A stretch of 64,000 nucleotides of DNA from Balneola sp. (lineage in GTDB: Bacteria; Bacteroidota; Rhodothermia; Balneolales; Balneolaceae): contig RHLJ01000001.1 of NCBI GenBank assembly GCA_003712055.1, forward strand, positions 806,001 to 870,000. Direction: 5' to 3'. The position numbers and the translations under genes are program-made. Each line of letters opens with the position of its first letter. Position 1 is the stretch's first letter. Shown here one piece after another: positions 27,642-35,820 of the stretch. Below the pieces are notes generated by a model. That model was given only the letters and a program-made list of their open reading frames with translations, was not told the DNA's origin and searched no databases.

Positions 27642-28304
27642 ATGAGCAACTTAACTTTAAAACAAATAGTAACTCCAATAATCACGGTGGCCTTTATCTG
27701 TTTCATGTACTTTGGCCCAATCACCAGAACGATTTTTGAGAACATCATTATCTCTTTATTCATTATTGCAGCTAATTATTTTGAATACAAGGGGAAAGCA
27801 TTTTCAGCACTCGGGTTTTATCGCGAAAAATTCAATGCGAAAAACCTATTAGTCCTTGCTCCATTAACCGCCTTTGGCCTTTTTGTTTTCTACGTTTTTG
27901 CTCTTGTTCCTGGAATCGAGATGCTCACTGGAGTTCCTATCAATTATACAAACACAGAAGAATTGAAAGGAAATCTTCCAACTACACTTATCTGGTTGTT
28001 AGTCATTTGGGTCACTGCAGCGTTTGGAGAAGAAATTATTTTCCGTGGGTATTTTATGAGACAGTTCATCAAATTCTTTGGCGATAGTAAAATCAGCCTA
28101 GCCATTAATATGCTAATCTTTTGTGGCTTCTTTGGATACATGCACATGCAGCAAGGAATCACCGGACAACTTGTTGCTACTGCTGTGGGAGCTATCTTTT
28201 TCATCATATTCTACCTTCGCAAATACGATTTGTGGTTTATGGTTATGATACATGGCTTTTTTAACACCCTGGGTATACTCAGTTTTTACTTCGGATTGGC
28301 TTAA
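27642..28304 (+). CDS. CPBP-family intramembrane metalloprotease
   Basis: A 220-residue protein with several hydrophobic helices. The motif GEEIIFRGYFMRQF near residue 130 (Glu-Glu-x3-Arg) is the CPBP/CAAX signature, HMQQG near 168 and MIHGFFNTLG near the end supply the other conserved histidine. CPBP proteins are membrane proteases or chaperones, often linked with bacteriocin or defence functions. Its place behind the LytS/LytTR pair suggests regulation by it. A second CPBP protein is encoded at 32738. Confidence 0.85.
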   Translation: MSNLTLKQIVTPIITVAFICFMYFGPITRTIFENIIISLFIIAANYFEYKGKAFSALGFYREKFNAKNLLVLAPLTAFGLFVFYVFALVPGIEMLTGVPINYTNTEELKGNLPTTLIWLLVIWVTAAFGEEIIFRGYFMRQFIKFFGDSKISLAINMLIFCGFFGYMHMQQGITGQLVATAVGAIFFIIFYLRKYDLWFMVMIHGFFNTLGILSFYFGLA

Positions 28305-28371
28305 CCCTAGCAATTAATTTACTTCCCTTATTTATTGATCTTATTTGTTTTGCAATCAAAGTTTCTCATCC

Positions 28372-28398
28372 TAGCTAAAGCATCCGCTTGTGCTAGTT
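28372..28398 (+). repeat. Two-hairpin dispersed repeat, first hairpin only
   Basis: TAGCTAAAGCATCCGCTTG, then TGCTAGTTTTTT. The left arm is degenerate compared with the copies at 25441 and 29828; the right arm is exact. It follows the CPBP gene and could end its transcript. Confidence 0.5.
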
Positions 28399-28489
28399 TT
28401 TTAGAGTTGACAAAGTAGTTTAATGGTAATAAGCTGTACCCAGCAATACTTCTAATTCAAGACATTACTACACATTACCTGTAGAAGAA

Positions 28490-29284
28490 ATGAGATTCAG
28501 AGAAACCATATTAACCATTTTACTTTTTCTGCCAACTCTCACATTCGCGCAAATTGAAAACAGGTGGCAACCTGACAGTGTGTATGCGAATAAGAACGTC
28601 AAACGAATAATTGTTTATCTAAATTCACCGAAAGACTTATCTGAAATTGTCGATTTTGATAAGTATGGTAAACGAATTCGATCAGTAAACTATAGTGCTT
28701 CTTATAACCGAGCTACTAGAAATAGGAAAAGAATTCAATCTATAAAACTTTATAATTATGACTCTTTAAGTCGATTAATCAGCATTGTGGATTCTCTAGG
28801 AAACGACTCGATTATCTACCAATACGGAGTTGACGGGAATCTCAAATCCTCCATCAAAAAAATGAGTAATACGATATACTCTTATGAATACTTTCACGCT
28901 CCCCTCAGAATAACCGGAACTAGAATGAGAGACTCAACATTGATCTACAAAAAGACAAGAGAATATGAGAAAAACTTCTATGTGAAACGTTTCTATGGAT
29001 ATTATTTTGACCCTACACAAAAAAGAGACACTTCTATAGTTAATGGAGAGATTAATATCACTTCCTATTTCGACTATACTGATTTACAGCGATTTGAGGA
29101 TGACGAAACCATAAAGAATACATTTGGACTTGATGGTCGTTTAATTAAATCAGAAATAAGATCAGTATTCATGAATGACAGAATCAACGAATATGAACTC
29201 CATTACAAGTATTATAAAAATGGACTCTTAAAAAGTGTGGTAGGATATGTTCCAAGATATTTCAAGTATGAGTTTTGGGAATAG
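28490..29284 (+). CDS. Secreted YD-repeat-like protein, unknown function
   Basis: A 264-residue protein with signal peptide MRFRETILTILLFLPTLTFAQ. The body has repeated short motifs such as YDSLSRLISIVD, YQYGVDGNLKSS and FGLDGRLIKSE, like the YD/RHS repeat proteins, with many Tyr residues. It is AT-rich and lies in the repeat-studded accessory section. I have no function; periplasmic or surface location is inferred from the signal. Confidence 0.6.
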   Translation: MRFRETILTILLFLPTLTFAQIENRWQPDSVYANKNVKRIIVYLNSPKDLSEIVDFDKYGKRIRSVNYSASYNRATRNRKRIQSIKLYNYDSLSRLISIVDSLGNDSIIYQYGVDGNLKSSIKKMSNTIYSYEYFHAPLRITGTRMRDSTLIYKKTREYEKNFYVKRFYGYYFDPTQKRDTSIVNGEINITSYFDYTDLQRFEDDETIKNTFGLDGRLIKSEIRSVFMNDRINEYELHYKYYKNGLLKSVVGYVPRYFKYEFWE

Positions 29285-29389
29285 ACATGTGGCAACAGAT
29301 GCTATGAATGAACTCGGAAATTTGATAGTTCTTCAATGAATGAGTGCAAAACGGAACGAAATGACCCATATACTAATAATAAAGGAACA

Positions 29390-29830
29390 ATGAAAAGATT
29401 TAAGGATAAAGGAGAGCTTTTAAGTCACTTCTATGACTATCGAATAGTTGCTTGTCCAAAATGTTCCAAACCTGTTGATCTTCAGGATTTAAAAGTTACT
29501 TGCATTCATTGTGGATTCAATAAGGAGTTTAAACCAGTGGATTCTTGGTATAGTCTTCATCCGATAACAGTGGAAATAGAAGATTTTCTGAAAATATCTT
29601 GCTGTGGTCATACACTTTGGGCTATGAACTTGGAGCATTTAGACTTTCTCGAAAGATATGTTGAATCAGATTTAAGAGAGCGAGCTCCAAACATAAATAA
29701 GAGTTTAGCTAGTCGACTTCCGAAATGGATTAAAAGTAAAAAGAACCGTAGTGAAATATTAAAAGGTATTTCGAGATTACGTCTTAGGTTGAATGAAAAT
29801 AATTACAAATCAAAAAATACCCCTTCCTAG
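29390..29830 (+). CDS. Zinc-ribbon protein, conserved uncharacterised
   Basis: I take the ATG at 29390, preceded by AAAGGAACA; an in-frame ATG at 29336 adds 18 residues of no interest. The protein has a zinc ribbon CPKC...CIHC, then CCGHTLWAMNLEHLDFLERYVE, and the helical ending SLASRLPKWIKSKKNRSEILKGISRL, a conserved block seen in a widespread family without named function. Its stop codon TAG (29828-29830) is the first three bases of a dispersed repeat, so the C-terminus may be shortened by insertion. Confidence 0.65.
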   Translation: MKRFKDKGELLSHFYDYRIVACPKCSKPVDLQDLKVTCIHCGFNKEFKPVDSWYSLHPITVEIEDFLKISCCGHTLWAMNLEHLDFLERYVESDLRERAPNINKSLASRLPKWIKSKKNRSEILKGISRLRLRLNENNYKSKNTPS

Positions 29831-29891
29831 CATAAGCGTCCGCTTGTGCTAGTTTTTTAGATGCTTATCCTTTTTACAAAAGGATAATAGA
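29828..29891 (+). repeat. Two-hairpin dispersed repeat, full copy
   Basis: First hairpin AGCATAAGCG / CGCTTGTGCT followed by GTTTTTT; second hairpin TTATCCTTTT / AAAAGGATAA across TAC (29865-29887), a perfect 10-bp stem. It supplies the stop codon of the preceding zinc-ribbon gene and lies before the PD40 lipoprotein. Confidence 0.68.
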
Positions 29892-29943
29892 TATAGAGAC
29901 TTTGTTTTATTCGTTTTAATATCTAAACATCTATTTTCGATTT

Positions 29944-30831
29944 ATGAAATACGAATTAAGACCTCTCTTATTAATTTTATTGGTATTCGCCGCTTCTTGC
30001 TCTGATCGAATAAAATACCTGGATAATGATTATCCGGGATTAACGCCTAAGAAATATTCTGAGGGTATCATAAATATTGAAGGCAGGTTCCAGCAAAATC
30101 TTACTATGAGCCCTGATGGAAAGGAGTACCTTTTTACCACTACCGACTCTGAATTATGGAGATATGAAAGCATTTTAAGAGTGAGGTATCAAGGGAATGA
30201 AGCTGTAATTGATACTCCTCAATTTGTAACTGACTTTAACTATGAGAACCAGTGGTTCATTGGAGAGCCAATGATTGCGCCGGATAACCAGCATTTATTT
30301 TTTATCGCTGATTATCCACCGGATCTATGGACTTCAAAAAGAGCAGATGATGGAGATTGGTCTAATCCAGTTAAACTAGATAGCCTTAGCACCGAAATAG
30401 AGGACTGGTATCCTACCTTCTCAAAAAATAATACCCTCTACTTTACAACTGGCACGGTTTATAGATCTGAACAAGAAAACGGTGCATATTTGTCCAAAAC
30501 CAAAGTAGAGAGCTCATTCAATCAAAAAGACACAAGAGACGCATGTATTTCACCTAACGAGGATTATATGATTTTCACTGCTGAAGATAGTTCAGGGTTT
30601 GGTAAAAGTGATTTATACATAAGCTTCAAAGACTCTTATGGCAATTGGTCAGAGCCAAAGAATCTTGGCAACGAAATAAATACCGAGTACAGAGAATTTG
30701 CACCCTACATTTCTCCAGATGAGAGATTCCTGTTCTTTTCAAGAAGGGATAGATGGCAGAATGCTGAATTTTCTGATATTTATTGGGTGAGTTTGGAGGT
30801 TATTGAAAAATTTAGACCAGGCTCTGAGTAA
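29944..30831 (+). CDS. PD40/TolB-like beta-propeller lipoprotein
   Basis: A 295-residue lipoprotein (lipobox AASC near residue 19). The body has repeated blade motifs of the PD40 type: MSPDGKEYLFTTTDS, IAPDNQHLFFIADYP, ISPNEDYMIFTAED, ISPDERFLFFSRRD. Blades also end in GNWSEPKNLG, usual in such Bacteroidota proteins. Periplasmic or outer-membrane bound; binding function inferred. Its 3' end overlaps the HxlR gene by 20 bases in convergent orientation. Confidence 0.82.
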   Translation: MKYELRPLLLILLVFAASCSDRIKYLDNDYPGLTPKKYSEGIINIEGRFQQNLTMSPDGKEYLFTTTDSELWRYESILRVRYQGNEAVIDTPQFVTDFNYENQWFIGEPMIAPDNQHLFFIADYPPDLWTSKRADDGDWSNPVKLDSLSTEIEDWYPTFSKNNTLYFTTGTVYRSEQENGAYLSKTKVESSFNQKDTRDACISPNEDYMIFTAEDSSGFGKSDLYISFKDSYGNWSEPKNLGNEINTEYREFAPYISPDERFLFFSRRDRWQNAEFSDIYWVSLEVIEKFRPGSE

Positions 30832-31201
30832 TATTTTCGATTACCTCTTCCCTATTATCTTTTACTTTCTGAACGAAGTCACCTGGTAGTGCCAGATCAT
30901 CCTGATAGGTAGCCGACCATACCATCATATCAACCAGTACAGGGATTAAGTCTTTCCCTTTATCTGTTAATGAATACTCCTTTCTTGTCTTTAGTTTCTC
31001 ATAAACCTGGGACTCTATAACCCCATGTAGCTCCAGCTTTTTAAGGCGATCGGAAAGAATATTGGTGGCCATACCTTCCTTCGACTCCAGAAATTCCTTA
31101 TAAAACCGTTTACGATCAAAGATCATATCCCGGATGATCAACAAACTCCATTTGTCTCCAAAAAAATCGAGGGCGTAGCTAATCGGGCAGTCTGATCTCA
31201 T
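30812..31201 (-). CDS. HxlR-family transcriptional regulator
   Basis: A 129-residue winged-helix regulator of the HxlR type: CPISYALDFFGDKWSLLIIRD, ATNILSDRLKKLELHGVIES (recognition helix) and REYSLTDKGKDLIPVL. The single Cys near the N-terminus (Cys5) is at the position used by redox-sensing members. It lies 54 bases downstream of a SnoaL-like gene on the same strand, whose promoter carries two ACTTGC palindromes likely to be its operators. Confidence 0.86.
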   Translation of the reverse strand: MRSDCPISYALDFFGDKWSLLIIRDMIFDRKRFYKEFLESKEGMATNILSDRLKKLELHGVIESQVYEKLKTRKEYSLTDKGKDLIPVLVDMMVWSATYQDDLALPGDFVQKVKDNREEVIENITQSLV

Positions 31202-31255
31202 TTAGTTCTATTCAAAGATTTAAACTTTAGTGAAGAAGGTAATCAAATTCACTTT

Positions 31256-31735
31256 CTAGAAATACGTGTTCTCGTTTTTGAATTTTCCTCCTGAAATTAA
31301 TGCGTAAAACCTCATGAACGTATGAATAGGTTGAACAGCATCCCAGTGCTCTAGGATTTCGCCATCTTCGACCTTCCATATATCCATTATGTTCAATCCT
31401 TTTTGTGGATTTCCCCGATGATTTTTATCTGCTGTAGCATGAGAATGAAGAATCACACTTGGCCCATCGACATAAATGTGCTTTACATCGTACATGAAAT
31501 CTGGAAAGTTCTTTGTGAAATCTGATACTGTTTTCAAAACTCCTTCCAGACCATCTGTCATTGTCTGGTTGTGTTGTTTATACCTATGACTTCCAAACTT
31601 TTCCTTCACATAATCAAAATTGTGGTTGTTCATAATGTTCTGGACAAAATCTACCACCAGCTCGGCATTCTGGTATTCCTCTTCCGTCCAATAATCTTTT
31701 CTAAAACTACTTAGGTCAATCTGTTGAGTATTCAT
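31256..31735 (-). CDS. SnoaL-like / nuclear transport factor 2 fold protein
   Basis: The start at 31735 (MNTQQIDLSS) is preferred: an in-frame ATG at 31837 adds 34 residues that would run over the operator region. The protein (159 residues) has FVQNIMNNHNFDYVKEKFG at the N-terminus and LNIMDIWKVEDGEILEHWDAVQ at the C-terminus, the latter a typical SnoaL/NTF2-like block of predicted cyclases or ester-type hydrolases. Role not known. Followed by the HxlR gene; probably an HxlR-controlled pair. Confidence 0.75.
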   Translation of the reverse strand: MNTQQIDLSSFRKDYWTEEEYQNAELVVDFVQNIMNNHNFDYVKEKFGSHRYKQHNQTMTDGLEGVLKTVSDFTKNFPDFMYDVKHIYVDGPSVILHSHATADKNHRGNPQKGLNIMDIWKVEDGEILEHWDAVQPIHTFMRFYALISGGKFKNENTYF

Positions 31736-31762
31736 TTTTCTGGAATTTGATATAATTTTTTT

Positions 31763-31816
31763 ACTTGCATTTTGAAAGTGAATAAAGATATACACATTTA
31801 CTTGCTTTTTGCAAGT
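31763..31816 (-). promoter_or_regulatory. Two HxlR-type operators in front of the SnoaL-like gene
   Basis: ACTTGCTTTTTGCAAGT (31800-31816) is a perfect palindrome apart from the spacer, and ACTTGCATTTTGAAAGT (31763-31779) is its imperfect copy, 37 bases away. HxlR-family proteins bind short palindromes such as ACTTNNNNNAAGT-like sites in their target promoters. The promoter sits at the same place, reading leftward into the SnoaL-like gene and the HxlR gene. Confidence 0.5.
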
Positions 31817-31901
31817 ATTAAAATGGATGGATTTCACTTTCGAAAGAAATGAGGAATTAGAGAAGCTGAATAAAACTTAGATCAACGAGGTTAAATAAAA
31901 A

Positions 31902-32648
31902 TTACCTCAAGGCGTCTTCTAATTCTAGTGAAGCATCACTGTCAGCATCTCTGTATTTCACGATAATTGGACAAGCCATACTAAGCCCTTCTTGTTGGGC
32001 CCATTCGCTTTTCATGGGGCGCGTGCCCGGTATTACAACAGCACCTTCAGGAATTTCGGCTCCACGCTCACGGATTACTTCATTCACAGCATCATATACA
32101 GGAATAGATTTCGAAAGAGTAACTCCAGGAGCAATTACTGCCCGACTCCGTACGAGGATACCTTCTACAATAACCGCTCCGGCTCCGATAAAACAATCGT
32201 CTTCAATAATTACCGGAGACATTCCGATGGGCTCTAACACCCCTCCTATTTGTACCCCCGCCGACAAATGAACATTCTTTCCAATCTGAGCACAGGAACC
32301 AACCAAAGCATGACTATCAACCATAGACCCTTCATCCACATAGGCGCCTACATTAACATATGCAGGTGGCATAATAATAACCCCTGATGCCACATAAGCA
32401 CCTCTCCGAACCGAAGATCCCCCAGGAACCAAACGTACTCCGTCTTCAGGTTCAAAATAGCGCGGAGAAAGATTGTGTTTGTCTACAAAGCCCTCATAAA
32501 TCCCTTCATAAGCGGCATTAGTACCGTTTTTGAAGGCTCCAAGAATTGCTTTTTTTACTTCGGTATTGGCCTCCCAGCCATTTTCAGTAGGAGTAGCAGA
32601 ACGAACTGTTCCGTCCTCTAATTGATCTAAAATTTCTTCGTGAGTCAT
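31902..32648 (-). CDS. dapD: Tetrahydrodipicolinate N-succinyltransferase
   Basis: A 248-residue hexapeptide acyltransferase. It aligns along the body with DapD: YVNVGAYVDEGSMVDSHALV, GSCAQIGKNVHLSAGVQIGG, IIEDDCFIGAGAVIVEGILV and ending CPIIVKYRD. DapD transfers a succinyl group from succinyl-CoA to tetrahydrodipicolinate in the succinylase route to meso-diaminopimelate and lysine. E. coli DapD is 274 residues; this is shorter at the N-terminus only. The rest of the pathway (dapA, dapB, lysC) is nearby on the same strand, separated by a CPBP gene on the other strand. Confidence 0.9.
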   Translation of the reverse strand: MTHEEILDQLEDGTVRSATPTENGWEANTEVKKAILGAFKNGTNAAYEGIYEGFVDKHNLSPRYFEPEDGVRLVPGGSSVRRGAYVASGVIIMPPAYVNVGAYVDEGSMVDSHALVGSCAQIGKNVHLSAGVQIGGVLEPIGMSPVIIEDDCFIGAGAVIVEGILVRSRAVIAPGVTLSKSIPVYDAVNEVIRERGAEIPEGAVVIPGTRPMKSEWAQQEGLSMACPIIVKYRDADSDASLELEDALR

Positions 32649-32737
32649 GTGGTTGAATAATTCATCAGTTATAAATGGAAAGATAGTTTTTGAATTGAGT
32701 AAAAGGAATACAATTTTCTTACTATTTCTTGACTGGT

Positions 32738-33580
32738 ATGACTATTACTAAAAAGCTTTTTTGGAAGGATGTGATTACTCCACTCTTCATCTGGGGTGTG
32801 GTAATCCTTGTCTTTTTAAATGTTAAACACCTTCCCTTCGACTTCTCTGAAAAAGATAGTGTCGTTCTTAGATATTTTGTAAAAGCTTTTATGATGGTAC
32901 TAATACCATTTGGGATAATTCACCTGTTTTATCAAAAAAAAGATGACTTCGGAATTTACTTTCCGGAATTTTCAGATTCCTTCATGCTTACTATCAGAGC
33001 TATTGCAATAGCAGGACCTGCGGGTATGTCTTTTCTGCTTATTGGTTGGCTCGGGTGGGAGTTTACTGACTGGCCAGGTGCATTAACCTTAACCACAGTG
33101 TATGCACTTGTACTCTTTCTGGTACCAAAGATCACGCAAAGTTTACCATCAAGAAATCACCAAAATACTCCGAATACAGCGGTTAATCTTTTCATTGGAT
33201 TTAGCTTCCTTACTGTATTGATAGCTTATTTTTCCTATGAACAAGCCCCAGTAATCTCAAAAATCTTCTACTACCTGTTTATAGTTGGTTTTGGAGAGGA
33301 GTTATTTTTTAGAGGTTACTTGCAGTCTTCGTTCAACAGATATTTTGGCAAACCTTTTTCAATCGCTAATGTTCAGTTTGGATGGGGTTTGGTTTTAGCG
33401 GCCCTTCTATTTGGATTGATTCATGCATTGGTTACCGTTCCTCCAACCTGGCCCTGGGCAGTATTCACCTTTACTATGGGACTAACCTTTGGCTTTATTC
33501 GTGAAAAGGACGGATCAATTCTAAGTGTGGCACTTTTGCACGGTCTGATGGACCTTCCGCTTGCATTTTTTTCGGTCTAG
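32738..33580 (+). CDS. CPBP-family intramembrane metalloprotease, second copy
   Basis: I choose the ATG at 32738 (a TTG three codons earlier is possible). A 280-residue membrane protein of eight or so helices with GFGEELFFRGYLQSSFNRYF (the EExxxR motif), LIHALVTVPPTWPW (His) and LLHGLMDLPLAF (His) of the CPBP family. It stands between dapD and dapA on the opposite strand, overlapping the 3' end of dapA by 4 bases. Function and substrate are unknown. Confidence 0.84.
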   Translation: MTITKKLFWKDVITPLFIWGVVILVFLNVKHLPFDFSEKDSVVLRYFVKAFMMVLIPFGIIHLFYQKKDDFGIYFPEFSDSFMLTIRAIAIAGPAGMSFLLIGWLGWEFTDWPGALTLTTVYALVLFLVPKITQSLPSRNHQNTPNTAVNLFIGFSFLTVLIAYFSYEQAPVISKIFYYLFIVGFGEELFFRGYLQSSFNRYFGKPFSIANVQFGWGLVLAALLFGLIHALVTVPPTWPWAVFTFTMGLTFGFIREKDGSILSVALLHGLMDLPLAFFSV

Positions 33581-34464
33581 CTACTTAGGCCTTCGTACCA
33601 TTCATTGATCTTCTTATCCGCTTCCAGCAATGCTTCTTCGGTTTCCGGGCTCAGATCATCTTCTGATAATGGCAACCGAACTGTATCGTTCGCTATCCAT
33701 CCTTTGTGCTGAAGTAGAGATTTGACGGGACCAGGACTTGGGGCATCAAAAAATAGATCCGCAGATTCTACCCACTCCCCAAACACTTGTTCGGTATTGC
33801 CTTGTAAATGCATGTCAAGAAACATGCGTACTTTTTTAGGCCAGGCATTAGAAGCCACAGAAACCAGGCCAATAGCGCCTTCCCCTACGAAATCTTTAAT
33901 CAGGCTATCATCTCCACAAAAAAGTTTGGAACCTGAAGAAGCATCTCTAAACTCTTTGAATTTTTCCACGCTTCCACTCGCCTCTTTTAATCCCATATAA
34001 TTTGGAAAGGTTTTCTCGAGTTGGGCTGGTACATCCGGATGCATATGTATACCCGTTCTTGATGGTACATTATAAATCATGCAAGGAGTTTTGGTTTCCC
34101 TCATCAAGGTACTAAACCAGGCCAACTGACCTTCTTTACCGGGTTTTGCATAAATAGGATTTACAATTAAAAAAGCGTCAGTACCTACTTCATCTGCATA
34201 ATGGATCAAATCAATTTGTGCTTCATGATGAAAGCCTCCCAATCCGGTCATCATCGGAACTTCAAGATCCAGCAGCTTAACAAATTTGATGATTTCCTTT
34301 TTTTCAGGAGTAGTCAGGTTCAAGCCTTCCCCGGTACTCCCCAGTACCAATACACCATTTCCTGCTTCTTCCTGTTTTCTAAGCAGAGTTTCAAAACTTT
34401 CGTAATCGATGCTCCCGTCTTCCAGCATCGGGGTAACCATGGCGGTCCATAGCGGGGTATCCAT
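33577..34464 (-). CDS. dapA: 4-hydroxy-tetrahydrodipicolinate synthase
   Basis: The 295-residue aldolase of the DapA/NAL family. TPMLEDGSIDYESFETLL, LVLGSTGEGLNLTTPEK (the GSTGE pyruvate/substrate block), IYNVPSRTGIHM with the catalytic Tyr, and GLKEASGS with the Schiff-base Lys. It condenses pyruvate with aspartate semialdehyde. It lies 3 bases from dapB, so they are cotranscribed. Confidence 0.92.
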   Translation of the reverse strand: MDTPLWTAMVTPMLEDGSIDYESFETLLRKQEEAGNGVLVLGSTGEGLNLTTPEKKEIIKFVKLLDLEVPMMTGLGGFHHEAQIDLIHYADEVGTDAFLIVNPIYAKPGKEGQLAWFSTLMRETKTPCMIYNVPSRTGIHMHPDVPAQLEKTFPNYMGLKEASGSVEKFKEFRDASSGSKLFCGDDSLIKDFVGEGAIGLVSVASNAWPKKVRMFLDMHLQGNTEQVFGEWVESADLFFDAPSPGPVKSLLQHKGWIANDTVRLPLSEDDLSPETEEALLEADKKINEWYEGLSS

Positions 34465-34467
34465 GAC

Positions 34468-35142
34468 TTATCGCTCCTTTATTACTTTGTCGAATAACTC
34501 GCCAAAAGTATGAACTCCTTCACTCAAATTCAGATTATTAACCAATTGTTCCGCAGCCCATATAGCTCCCTCAGCAAAAATTGACCGGTCTAATGCGTCG
34601 TGATTAAGCGTAATCTTTTCTCTTTGGGTCGATACGGTCAACTCATGAATACCATTCACATCCCCTTCTCTGGCAGAGGTTATTTCCGCTGGTTTGTCTA
34701 ACCATTTTTTCCATGAAATTGCTGTACCACTTGGAGCATCTTTTTTGTGAACATGATGTACTTCATGAATGTGGAATGAGGGATTATTCAGGATAGAAGA
34801 CCCAGCTGATATAGTTTGAATGGCATGTCTGATCACATTCATCCCCAAACTGAAATTATTCGCTAATACCCATTTTGTTCGAGCCGATGCTACCTGTTGA
34901 TCTAAATCTTCCGGCCATTCAAAACCTGTACTTCCCCAAGCAGCAGGAGTACCTGATTGTATTACTAAATCCAATATCTCAGAAACAGCGTCTCCGGGGA
35001 CAAAAATGATCAAAGCATCAGATTCTCTTAATTTCTCTAGTGTGGGGGTATTATCCTCATCAAAAGCATACAGGAGGCTTTCACCCAGCATCTCTACTAC
35101 TTTAGAGCCTGTTTTTCCTGTACCGATTACTGATATTTTCAT
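34468..35142 (-). CDS. dapB: 4-hydroxy-tetrahydrodipicolinate reductase
   Basis: At 224 residues this is at the short end of DapB (240-270 in enterobacteria). The N-terminus has GTGKTGSKV (nucleotide binding), LANNFSLGMNV near 90, and the family hallmark EVHHVHKKDAPSGTA with the catalytic His and Lys. NAD(P)H-dependent step after DapA. Three bases separate it from dapA downstream and from a lipoprotein gene upstream, so all three are likely one transcript. Confidence 0.9.
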   Translation of the reverse strand: MKISVIGTGKTGSKVVEMLGESLLYAFDEDNTPTLEKLRESDALIIFVPGDAVSEILDLVIQSGTPAAWGSTGFEWPEDLDQQVASARTKWVLANNFSLGMNVIRHAIQTISAGSSILNNPSFHIHEVHHVHKKDAPSGTAISWKKWLDKPAEITSAREGDVNGIHELTVSTQREKITLNHDALDRSIFAEGAIWAAEQLVNNLNLSEGVHTFGELFDKVIKER

Positions 35143-35145
35143 AAT

Positions 35146-35820
35146 CTAAAAATCTGGGAATTCACCTAGTTTCGAAGCATTGAGCTCACCATTCCCAATA
35201 CCAGTTACAAAAGGGTCACATCGAAAATTTTCACAAAAAGTAAATGTCCCACCACTGAATGAAAATTTATATACCCCATTTTCTTCATTTATTCTTTCGC
35301 TAAAAATTATAGAACTCCATTGAAACTGATTTTTCAAATAGTCGACAAAAACAATTCTATCATCAAATTCAGAGAGTGACCCTGAGCTTAGGAATTCGAG
35401 AGCATAGAAAAGTTCATCGATCGGAAATTCTGATTCAGAATAATACTGCTCTTTTGTAGCAGCTATGAAAGGGGTATTAATTATACTTATAACGTCCGGA
35501 TTTTCTACAGTTCTTATTTCCAATTCCAACATCAAAACCTCCGTAAACTCAAAAACCTCATCAATTCCAAAAGAAGGAATTTTTATAGATGCTCCGGAAA
35601 TACCCCCTTGGAAAACACTTTCGACGCTTCGTACTCTAAACTCTACAAATGAATTCTTTCCATCCGTAAATCGGGTAGATTTTTGAGACATGAAAAGCTC
35701 TTCATTCATTCTTTCAGCAAGAGCTATAAACTTTTCAGACTCTCCCACACCTGGTGTAGTCGAACCATGAGTACAGTTTAAAAAAATAACTGTTAATAGA
35801 AGGATACTTAATCGATGCAT
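35146..35820 (-). CDS. Lipoprotein, unknown function, in the lysine operon
   Basis: 224 residues, signal MHRLSILLLTVIFLNC with lipobox LNC. The mature part is acidic with FCENFRCDPF near the end (two Cys five residues apart, maybe a disulfide). No known domain recognised. Start codon overlaps by one base with the stop of the upstream outer-membrane gene, and its stop is 3 bases from dapB, so it is coupled to both. Confidence 0.65.
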   Translation of the reverse strand: MHRLSILLLTVIFLNCTHGSTTPGVGESEKFIALAERMNEELFMSQKSTRFTDGKNSFVEFRVRSVESVFQGGISGASIKIPSFGIDEVFEFTEVLMLELEIRTVENPDVISIINTPFIAATKEQYYSESEFPIDELFYALEFLSSGSLSEFDDRIVFVDYLKNQFQWSSIIFSERINEENGVYKFSFSGGTFTFCENFRCDPFVTGIGNGELNASKLGEFPDF

